Positions 23,245 through 30,235 of a stretch of DNA of 44,257 bases are shown piece by piece. The DNA comes from a virus. The stretch covers positions 1-44,257 of the IMG/VR virus record IMGVR_UViG_3300006163_000007, one strand, 5' to 3'. The notes beneath the pieces were generated by a model that saw only the letters and a list, made by a program, of their open reading frames with translations, was not told the origin of the DNA and searched no databases. The first letter of the stretch is position 1. The number at the start of each line of letters is the position of its first letter. Made by a program: the position numbers and the translations under genes.

Positions 23245-23970
23245 TCACGACTGGAAGTCACCGGCCTCGAACTCGGAGGCTCCGCCAGGACCGCTCGACC
23301 AGTAGTAGTAGTAGCCCAGGATTCCGCGGACCGTGATGTCGACGCCGGACTTGTTCTCGATCAGGCCCTGGAGCTGGGCGCGGCCACGGACGCCGAACTG
23401 CAGGCCGTCCCGCATGAACTCCTGGGGGGTCGCGACGCCCGGCCAGACCGTCGTCCGGCCGGACTGGATCGGCGTCGAGCCGCCGTAGCCGGTCGGGTTC
23501 TGGTCGTCCCAGACCGGGATGATCTGCTTCGAAGGCGCCGCGACGCCTTCCTTGCCGAGCTGGAACCAGAACTCGAGCTGCGAGTTCAGGAGCGGCGCGA
23601 TCGGAGCGACGTCCATGCCGACCATGGAGACGATCGCACGCTGGCGGTCGGCGATCAGCTTGTCGAAGATGAGCGCGGTCCCGCCCGCCGGGATCACGAG
23701 CGACGAACGTGCCTTGATCAGCGGCTTCGCGAAGAACGGCGGCTCGTTGAAGGCCGGACGCTTGACCCAGTTGAGCTTGACCTTCCCGCACTGCCGCTTC
23801 TCCTTCGGAGGCGGGCAGTGAGGATCGTGGACGATGTCCACCGGCCTGGGCTCGCCCTGGCCTGCGTCTCGCCAGCCCTCGTAGTAGTACTGCTCGTCGC
23901 CCATGCCGCCGCTGCCGGGAGGACCCGGCGGCCGACGACGCGGGGGACGAGGGGGGTTCTTAGCTGACAT
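23245..23970 (-). CDS. Candidate capsid or vertex protein 3
   Basis: The 241-aa product begins MSAKNPPRPPRRR, a basic Pro-rich arm with Asn-Pro, then a beta-rich body (SSLVIPAGGTALIFDKL, LNSQLEFWFQLGKEG, AQLQGLIENKSGVDITVRGILGYYYYW). The body looks like a single beta-barrel with a flexible N-terminal arm, as in jelly-roll capsid and penton proteins. It overlaps the upstream gene by 11 bases and is adjacent to the other two capsid candidates, implying coordinated expression. A structural role is likely; the precise role is inferred. Confidence 0.55.
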   Translation of the reverse strand: MSAKNPPRPPRRRPPGPPGSGGMGDEQYYYEGWRDAGQGEPRPVDIVHDPHCPPPKEKRQCGKVKLNWVKRPAFNEPPFFAKPLIKARSSLVIPAGGTALIFDKLIADRQRAIVSMVGMDVAPIAPLLNSQLEFWFQLGKEGVAAPSKQIIPVWDDQNPTGYGGSTPIQSGRTTVWPGVATPQEFMRDGLQFGVRGRAQLQGLIENKSGVDITVRGILGYYYYWSSGPGGASEFEAGDFQS

Positions 23971-24946
23971 AGCTGATCTTTCTCCCCGCGAAGACGACTT
24001 TGACCAGATTGTCGTTCTGGGTGTCGAGGTTCAGGAGGTCGACCTGGACCTTCACCGAACGCCGGATGAGCCACGAGGTCGCCCAGCGTGCGGGCCAGAT
24101 GCCGCCGGAGCCGCCGATGCCGCCTGCCGCCGCCGTCGGCGAGTGACCGCCGAAGAGCAGCGAGCAGTGGAGCAGGCCGCCGGTCAGCGCCCGGTCGTTC
24201 TGGCCGTCACGGATCAGACAGCGGAACTCCGAGTCGGACTGGGCGGTGAGCTTGAAGCACTCGAAGTCGGAGTTGTCCGGGATCGTCATGAAGAACGGCG
24301 TCGGCTGATCGGTCGTCGCCGGATCGAGCAGAGCTTCCTCGTCGGTCGTCTGGAAGTAGGCGTACGTCCGCTCTCGGCGCTCGACGTACTTCCAGGTCTC
24401 ATCGCGGAGCTCGACGGGCGCCATGTTCGGGTAGAACTTGATCCCGCCCATGACGAACTCGACGTGCCGGGCATTGACGAGGTCGTTGTTCTTGAGCGTC
24501 AGGTTCAGGCACTGGACCGGCGGGATGAAGATCGTCTCCGGCAGCACGTACGGCCGACCGGCGTCGCCCGCGCAGGCGATCAGCGGAACGAAGCGGTTCG
24601 AGAACTGGATCCGCTTGCCGGGGTGCTCCAGGAGGAAGTCGATGTCGTATGTCGTGACGGGCGTGCCGGGGTTACCCTCGCCGTCGTCGTCGTAGACCGT
24701 GACCTTGATGTAGAAGGTCTCGATCGGGCCGTCGAAGCGGGCCGTCAGCGGGAAGGGGCCGCGCTGCTCGCCCGCCGCGAGGCGGATGATCTGGTTCGGC
24801 TTGTCGACCGTGAGCTCGAAGGGCTGAACCCAGTCCTTCGCCGGGTTCATGTAGACGAGGCCGACCTTCTTCGGGTCGTTGGGGCGGCCTGTGTTCGGAT
24901 CGGCCTTCGGGACGCGCAGGAACGTCGGAACCTGGGACCAGCTCAT
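23960..24946 (-). CDS. Candidate capsid protein 2 (beta-rich)
   Basis: The 328-aa protein is strongly beta-rich: QPFELTVDKPNQIIRLAAGE, IETFYIKVTVYDDDGEG, CLNLTLKNNDLVNARHVEFVM, and the final VKVQVDLLNLDTQNDNLVKVVFAGRK. A Gly-rich loop (GGHSPTAAAGGIGGSGG) precedes the last strands. It could hold one or two beta-barrels. It follows the candidate major capsid gene across a hairpin, and ATG 24946 has an AAGGAG site. Identity rests on fold impression and position. Confidence 0.5.
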   Translation of the reverse strand: MSWSQVPTFLRVPKADPNTGRPNDPKKVGLVYMNPAKDWVQPFELTVDKPNQIIRLAAGEQRGPFPLTARFDGPIETFYIKVTVYDDDGEGNPGTPVTTYDIDFLLEHPGKRIQFSNRFVPLIACAGDAGRPYVLPETIFIPPVQCLNLTLKNNDLVNARHVEFVMGGIKFYPNMAPVELRDETWKYVERRERTYAYFQTTDEEALLDPATTDQPTPFFMTIPDNSDFECFKLTAQSDSEFRCLIRDGQNDRALTGGLLHCSLLFGGHSPTAAAGGIGGSGGIWPARWATSWLIRRSVKVQVDLLNLDTQNDNLVKVVFAGRKISYVS

Positions 24947-25026
24947 CGTCGTCTCCTTCCGAGCTAACTCAGCAGGGAAGCGTGGCCGCCTACAGTGCGG
25001 GCGCTTATCTTCTGGGGCTCATCAAG

Positions 25027-25050
25027 GGATGCTCCCTTGCGGGAGCATCC
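25027..25050 (-). terminator. Hairpin after the candidate major capsid gene
   Basis: GGATGCTCCC and GGGAGCATCC form a perfect 10-bp stem with a 4-base loop, 24 bases after the stop at 25074. No T-run follows on the minus strand. It may stabilise the 3' end of an abundant capsid message or attenuate downstream genes. Confidence 0.5.
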
Positions 25051-25073
25051 GAAGTTGTGCCCGGGAAGAGCGA

Positions 25074-25715
25074 TTAGACGCCCTTGTACCGGATCCCGCG
25101 GATGAACCAGCGGAACAGCAGGTTCCCCGTGGTGCCCGACAGGCTGCTCGGGAAGCTGATCTTCACCGAGTAGGGCTCCGTCGAGTTGATGTGGAGCGCC
25201 CGTCCACCGATGTCGAACCGGTAGATGTTGTCGCTCACGCCCCAACCGATGTGCGGCGCGTCGGTCGCACCGAGACCCTCGGTGTCGACGCCGCTCGGCA
25301 CGTCTTCGATCGGGATCGTCAGGAACTTGGTGTCCTGACCGAAGATCACCTCGGCGACGCCCGCGGCCTCGACGAGCGTGAAGTTGCCGATCGAGAGGAT
25401 CTTGGACGACGGGGTCGCCCAGATCCGCTTGTTGAACCCGTACACGTCGAACGACAGCGGCGTGCCCAGGGAGCCCGCCTGGGTCTGGTTGGTGTACAGG
25501 AAGGTCTTGGTCGTCGCGTTGTCGTTCATCTGCTGACCGACGGGCTTCTGGTACAGCGTGAACTCGCGCGACGGCGCGGCCTGCGTCATGATTTCCGAAT
25601 CGTACAGGGGCTCTTTGTACGACCGGACGATCGCCGCAGGAACGCCCTGCGTGATCTTGTAGTAGGGCTGGACCACCGTGACGCCCTGGTCCTGGGCCAC
25701 TCCGGGAGGAGGCAT
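25074..25715 (-). CDS. Candidate major capsid protein (beta-rich)
   Basis: The 213-aa product starts at ATG 25715 (AAAGGTGGG upstream). Its core has FLYTNQTQAGSLGTPLSFDV, YGFNKRIWATPSSKILSIGNFTLV, TKFLTIPIEDVPSG, NIYRFDIGGRALHINSTEP and YSVKISFPSS, a continuous series of beta-strands. I associate this pattern with a capsid-type family from uncultured phages, but cannot name it. Strong hairpins stand on both sides (25802-25863 upstream and 25027-25050 downstream), which is usual for a highly expressed gene. It is not HK97-like. Assignment is inferential. Confidence 0.55.
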   Translation of the reverse strand: MPPPGVAQDQGVTVVQPYYKITQGVPAAIVRSYKEPLYDSEIMTQAAPSREFTLYQKPVGQQMNDNATTKTFLYTNQTQAGSLGTPLSFDVYGFNKRIWATPSSKILSIGNFTLVEAAGVAEVIFGQDTKFLTIPIEDVPSGVDTEGLGATDAPHIGWGVSDNIYRFDIGGRALHINSTEPYSVKISFPSSLSGTTGNLLFRWFIRGIRYKGV

Positions 25716-25801
25716 GGTTCCCACCTTTCGAACTGCGTCACTTTCGGCCGGGACTTTCGTCCACAAGACTGCCGCGGGGCGGGCTGACGCTTCTGGCCCG
25801 A

Positions 25802-25863
25802 CTCCCCTGGGCAGGTCCCTCGGGACCGGCCCAGGGGAGGCACCGGAGGTTTCCCTCCGGTGC
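25802..25863 (-). promoter_or_regulatory. Tandem back-to-back hairpins before the capsid gene
   Basis: One stem pairs CTCCCCTGGGC with GCCCAGGGGAG (25802-25839) and continues inward as GGTCC/GGACC. The next pairs GCACCGGAGG with CCTCCGGTGC (25840-25863). They touch with no spacer and could stack. They lie between the arginine-rich gene and the capsid candidate. A small GGAC-GAAA-GTCC hairpin (minus strand, 25762-25751) is also in the capsid leader. No T-run. Confidence 0.55.
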
Positions 25864-25876
25864 AACCCTGGATTGC

Positions 25877-26989
25877 TTAGAACCGCTCGGGCATCGCCCG
25901 GCGGGAGAACTCGTCGGCGATGTCGTCGCCGCGTCCCATCCCGACCTGCGCCTTCTCGGCGCCGGTCTCGGTCAGGTAGGCACCCATGCCGTTCTCGGCT
26001 TTCACGAGGCCCTGGTTGGTCAGGTACGCCTCGGAGCCCGCCGGACGGAGGTACTCGATCCCGGCCGGACGGAGGTACGTCTCGTAGCCCTCCGCGCCCG
26101 CCGCGGGCAGGTAGCCGTTCACGCCGCCGCGGAGCTCACGCAGCACCTCGGACTCGATCGCCCGCCGGAACTCGTCGCTCTCGGCCGAGCCCAGGGTCGG
26201 GACGTACTGCTGGAACTGCGTGCCGGACACGGCCTGGGACAGCGCCTGCCACAGCGTGGCGAAGAGGCCGCCGGTCAGGATCCGCGCCGTCATCGCGGGC
26301 TTCTTGAGCAGCGAGCTCAGCCCGGTCAGGGCCAGCGTCGCGCCGAAGTTGCTGGCGATCTTCCAGTAGGGCATCGACTCCGGAGTGGTCGGCACCCAGG
26401 ACTGGTTCACGAACAGCTTGCCCAGCCAGAGCGAGCCGCCGAAGCCCGCGCCCATGTGGGCCAGGGTTTCGAGCGTGTCGACCGAGAAGGCCGACATGAT
26501 CGCGTTCTTGATGGCGCCGATCGGATCGGACGCCAGCCGGTAGGACGGATTCCGCCGGACGCGCCGGTAGTGGCGACGGCTGGACGGATTCCGACGGACC
26601 CGACGCCGCCGACGGCTCGGGTTGGCGACGACGACCGGGTTCGACCGGACGCGCCGACGGCTCCGGCTCCGGCGATACCGGCGCGGGAACTTGAACGCGC
26701 GGATCTGGCCCTTCCGGGAGCCCCGGCGGCGCCGACGCGCGTACTTGGTGATCTTCTTCCAGCGACGGCCGACCTTGATGAAGCCGCTGGGATTCCGACG
26801 GCGCGAACGGCGCCGACGCGTGACGAAATGCCCCTTGGCATTCCGCGCGATGCGCCGCCTGCTCCGACGGCGCGTACGGGAGCGTGCCATGACTGTCTCC
26901 TTGCCCGTCGTGCGGGCGGTTCTGGAACGACGACTCCGCCGGGCGACGACAGGCCGCCCGGGGTTTGCGAACACGAGTGCTCCGATCAT
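25877..26989 (-). CDS. Arginine-rich, membrane-embedded DNA-condensing protein (putative)
   Basis: The 370-aa frame starts at ATG 26989 (GAGGTG site) with VFANPGRP; an internal ATG at 26890 has a stronger AAGGAGA site and would give 337 aa. Residues about 34-155 are packed with Arg and contain repeated RRNPS-type motifs. Then come hydrophobic segments (LETLAHMGAGFGGSLWLGKL, FGATLALTGLSSLL, GGLFATLWQALSQAV). The C-terminus has YLRPAG-type repeats. A basic head that neutralises DNA with a membrane-bound body would suit a membrane-containing virion; this is inference. It is directly upstream of the capsid candidate. Confidence 0.65.
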   Translation of the reverse strand: MIGALVFANPGRPVVARRSRRSRTARTTGKETVMARSRTRRRSRRRIARNAKGHFVTRRRRSRRRNPSGFIKVGRRWKKITKYARRRRRGSRKGQIRAFKFPRRYRRSRSRRRVRSNPVVVANPSRRRRRVRRNPSSRRHYRRVRRNPSYRLASDPIGAIKNAIMSAFSVDTLETLAHMGAGFGGSLWLGKLFVNQSWVPTTPESMPYWKIASNFGATLALTGLSSLLKKPAMTARILTGGLFATLWQALSQAVSGTQFQQYVPTLGSAESDEFRRAIESEVLRELRGGVNGYLPAAGAEGYETYLRPAGIEYLRPAGSEAYLTNQGLVKAENGMGAYLTETGAEKAQVGMGRGDDIADEFSRRAMPERF

Positions 26990-27002
26990 CCGTTCACCTC
27001 GA

Positions 27003-29966
27003 TCAGTGTCTCAGCCAGTCGGAGGCGATCTTCTTGCCGTCGAGCGGCATGAGAAGCGCCTTGCCGTCGGCGGACGCGAGCAGCGGAACGGTCTTCTTCG
27101 CGCCGCCACCCTCGCCCCACTTGTGCCGGTACATGTGCGGGCCCTTCTTCGAGCCCTTCGGCGGCCGGTACATCGTCTCCGGCGAATCGCCGTAGTGCGT
27201 GAGCGCGACGACGGTGTCGATCTTGTTCGGTGAGCCGATCGCCAGCGTCTTCCAGATCACGCACTTCGCGCCCTTGTTGGCCTTCTTCTGGAGCTTCATC
27301 GCCTGATGGCACTGAGCGATCAGCGACTTGTCGCCGATCCGCCGCGCGAGTTCGAGGGCCTGGGCGACGGTCATCTTCGTGCCGGGCTTCGGGAGGCGGA
27401 GCGTGCCGGGATTCGTCCGAACGCCGTGCGTCAGCTCAACGGCACGATTCTCGACTTTCAGAGCAGCCTTCCTGGCGGCACGAGGACCGAACTGCTCGAC
27501 GGTCCGGGCTCTGCCATACGCCATGCCTGCCGATCTCGAGCGAGTGTGTCCCGGAGCGAAGGCTGACCCGTACTTCAAGTCAAAGCGAGCGCTCTTTATG
27601 ACGCTGGCAGACTCCTTCCGCGTCAGCGGATTCACCGCGACCGCGCGACGGCGCCGCGTCGTTCCGCCGCGAGACGACGTGTCGAGCCAGAGCTGCTCGA
27701 TGTTGCGCCGCATCGACGGATCGAGCGTCGCCCAGGAGCGGTTGACCGCGTAGCTGCCCTCGTATCCGGCGACCTCCATGACGGCGAGACGCTGGCGACG
27801 CGTCATCGTGTCCCACTGCGCCGAGATCGGCGGATTCGCAGCCGCGAAGACGGTCTGGAGGAGCGGGTTCGGGAGAGGATCGCCCTTCTTCCAGTCGTCG
27901 GCCATGTAGTGCGGCTCGGCGTGAGCGTGACGAACGTCGAGCTTCCCGGCCTTCGTGACGTGGAACGCGTGCTCGCGGAGCCACTGCGCGTCGGTGATGA
28001 GCGGGATCCTCGGCTTCTCGAGGTTCCGCCACGCGTGCTCGCGCTGCGTGTTGTCCGTCGTCCAGCGGTAGATGAACGTCCGGAGGACCTCCTCCTGGAG
28101 GTGCCGCGGAAGTTTGTCGCCGCGGATGACCGGGTTCGAGCAGACCGGATTGCTCCGGGAGCTCTCCCTGGGGTCGATGCGGTTGAACCGGCTGAGCATC
28201 TTCCGGACGCCCTTCCTGGCGCCGTCCACGGCGTACGTGTGCGCGGTGTCGAGCGTCCCCCGGCCGTACGCGATGTGCGCCCTCATCCTGGCGGGCTCTC
28301 CGAGGTCCCTCATGCTTGTTGCCGTCCTGGCGACGTCTTTCGCACGAGTGACGATCTGGGAGACCTCGCGCCGCGTCAGCGGGTTCTTCTTACTCTTGCC
28401 CATCCCGAACGCCTTGATGAAGTTCATGGCGTCGGCGCGACCGAGCGCGGTGTAGATGCCGGATCCGTCGTTGTAGTCGGCCGGGCCCCTGTGAAAGCGG
28501 TAGCGCGTCACGCCGTCGCCGGGCGCCCAGGTCGTGACATAGAGGCCGACTTCAGCAGCGGCCTGCTCAATCTGGTTCAGCTTGCGGGGGTTGCTTCCGG
28601 CGACGCGAACGACGCCGACGTTGATGCTTCCGACGGAAATCCTGCCGCCGCCGTATCTCCTCTGGGAGATCGGCTTACCAACGTCGTCCGCGTGCTCGTA
28701 CGTTCTGGAGCTGTTCTTGATCCACGGTCCCTTCGCCATCCCGCTCGTCAGGAACCTGGGGTCATGCTCCGACGCGAACACGAACTTCTCTCCGATGGAG
28801 AGGTCGCTGAACTTCAGCTTCGGGTTGTTGAAGGTGAAGATGTTCTTCCGCACGCCGCGACGAGGGTTCTCTTCCCACTTCGACGGATCCTTCAGACGCT
28901 GGCCGAAGGCGTTGTACCACTGGCCGCACTTCGGGCACTCCATGTCGCCAGCTTCGTTGACGACGTCACTCTCTCTAGAAATCGTCCGTCCACAGACGCA
29001 TCGAATCAGTCTGTTGTGGGACGGATTCGAGACCGGCCCGATCAGACGGTCGTAGTTGCCGAGCTCGGCCTCGGTCTCGAAGGAGTCGCGGAAGGCGCGA
29101 GCCGCCTGGAGCCGCGTGTTCCGGTTGAACATCGAGTCGATCTTCTGGCCGCGCGTCCCGAACTCGGCGACGTACTTCTTCGCGCCCGCGTCCATCAGGT
29201 ACATGAAGAGCTTCACCGCGAGCTCGCGGTTGTAGACGCCATTCCGACGCTTGAGCATCAGGTTCTTCACGATCGGGATGAACTGCGAGTGGTATAGCTG
29301 CGAGTCGTTGTCGATGTACAGCTCAAGCTCACGCGCCGCGGTCGGGTCGGCCGGACCGGACGGCGGATTGTTGAAGGTGAAGATGTTCCGGCGGACGCGG
29401 CCGGGATTGTTCAGCCTGTACTCCCAGCCACCGTACCGCTTGATAAAGCGGGCGCCTCTCGCGATGAGCTTCATGATGTCTGCGCCGCGACCTTCGTACT
29501 GGTGAGCGATCTCCGCCTGCTCGACGTCGGAGAGCTGCTCCCAGGGAAGCGCGTCCGGACGGCCGACGATCGGCTTCGTTCTTTTGCGGCCCCTGGGATT
29601 CTTGAGGTAGTTGTCCGACTCCCACCGCTGGCAGTTGAAGCAGCGCATCCCCTGGCCGGAAGGCCGAACGTCCGGTGCTGAGCAGCACTTGTGACCGGAC
29701 GGCATCGCGCTTCCCTGGGGGCCAACCTCCTCGGTGATCCCGAGCGAGTACGCCATCGGGACGGAGATCTTCATGCCGACCCGGACGCCCATGATGTCGA
29801 GGTAGACGAAGTACGTCTTGCCGGTCTTCGCGGCCAGGGCCCGGCCGCGCTCGACGCACTTCGTGATCGCCTCGGAGCCGACGCCGGTCGCGCGTTTCGT
29901 GTAGACGACCTCGCCGGTCGACTTGTCGACCAGGATGAAGGACGGAGGGTTCTTACGAACGCTCAT
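27003..29966 (-). CDS. Polyprotein-like modular protein punctuated by Asn-Pro
   Basis: The 987-aa frame starts at ATG 29966 (GGAGGC site, ATGA overlap with the previous stop). Asn-Pro occurs 15 times, at 6, 123, 187, 200, 314, 367, 381, 459, 528, 606, 611, 700, 711, 779 and 852, mostly at apparent module boundaries. Two boundaries share IFTFNNP (195-201, 376-382). Two modules starting NPLTR (528-590 and 779-838) are internal duplicates with a common AYGRxxT segment. Zinc ribbons appear near 94-112 and 323-347. No enzyme motif is visible. It may be cut into small structural proteins, or be one long beaded protein; no known family. Confidence 0.65.
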   Translation of the reverse strand: MSVRKNPPSFILVDKSTGEVVYTKRATGVGSEAITKCVERGRALAAKTGKTYFVYLDIMGVRVGMKISVPMAYSLGITEEVGPQGSAMPSGHKCCSAPDVRPSGQGMRCFNCQRWESDNYLKNPRGRKRTKPIVGRPDALPWEQLSDVEQAEIAHQYEGRGADIMKLIARGARFIKRYGGWEYRLNNPGRVRRNIFTFNNPPSGPADPTAARELELYIDNDSQLYHSQFIPIVKNLMLKRRNGVYNRELAVKLFMYLMDAGAKKYVAEFGTRGQKIDSMFNRNTRLQAARAFRDSFETEAELGNYDRLIGPVSNPSHNRLIRCVCGRTISRESDVVNEAGDMECPKCGQWYNAFGQRLKDPSKWEENPRRGVRKNIFTFNNPKLKFSDLSIGEKFVFASEHDPRFLTSGMAKGPWIKNSSRTYEHADDVGKPISQRRYGGGRISVGSINVGVVRVAGSNPRKLNQIEQAAAEVGLYVTTWAPGDGVTRYRFHRGPADYNDGSGIYTALGRADAMNFIKAFGMGKSKKNPLTRREVSQIVTRAKDVARTATSMRDLGEPARMRAHIAYGRGTLDTAHTYAVDGARKGVRKMLSRFNRIDPRESSRSNPVCSNPVIRGDKLPRHLQEEVLRTFIYRWTTDNTQREHAWRNLEKPRIPLITDAQWLREHAFHVTKAGKLDVRHAHAEPHYMADDWKKGDPLPNPLLQTVFAAANPPISAQWDTMTRRQRLAVMEVAGYEGSYAVNRSWATLDPSMRRNIEQLWLDTSSRGGTTRRRRAVAVNPLTRKESASVIKSARFDLKYGSAFAPGHTRSRSAGMAYGRARTVEQFGPRAARKAALKVENRAVELTHGVRTNPGTLRLPKPGTKMTVAQALELARRIGDKSLIAQCHQAMKLQKKANKGAKCVIWKTLAIGSPNKIDTVVALTHYGDSPETMYRPPKGSKKGPHMYRHKWGEGGGAKKTVPLLASADGKALLMPLDGKKIASDWLRH

Positions 29967-30232
29967 CTGCGCCTCCGACGTCGGCCGACGATGACGCTCG
30001 AGGCAGGATTCTGGCGGATCCCGCCGCGGGACCGGGCTGCGCGGACTCCGAACCACGTTCCGATGAAGGCCGCGCCGACGGCGCCCGTGATCATGAAGAC
30101 GCCGAGCATCGGCAGGACGTCGTTCACGACGACCTCGCGGATAGCGGGCTTCATGGAATTGACCGCCGCGTCGGTGATCACCGACGTGACGTCGCCCATG
30201 CCGGGGTTCTGGACGTAGAGGAAGCGGCTCAC
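29963..30232 (-). CDS. Single-span membrane protein with poly-Arg tail
   Basis: This 89-aa protein starts MSRFLYVQNPGMG and has one hydrophobic segment (LPMLGVFMITGAVGAAFIGTWFG, residues about 41-63). A basic region follows, and the end is QNPASSVIVGRRRRRR. Asn-Pro appears on both sides of the span. The end resembles that of the 9816-10514 protein. The poly-Arg tail probably faces nucleic acid. Coupled to the polyprotein-like gene by a 4-base overlap. Confidence 0.65.
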   Translation of the reverse strand: MSRFLYVQNPGMGDVTSVITDAAVNSMKPAIREVVVNDVLPMLGVFMITGAVGAAFIGTWFGVRAARSRGGIRQNPASSVIVGRRRRRR

Positions 30233-30235
30233 GAA

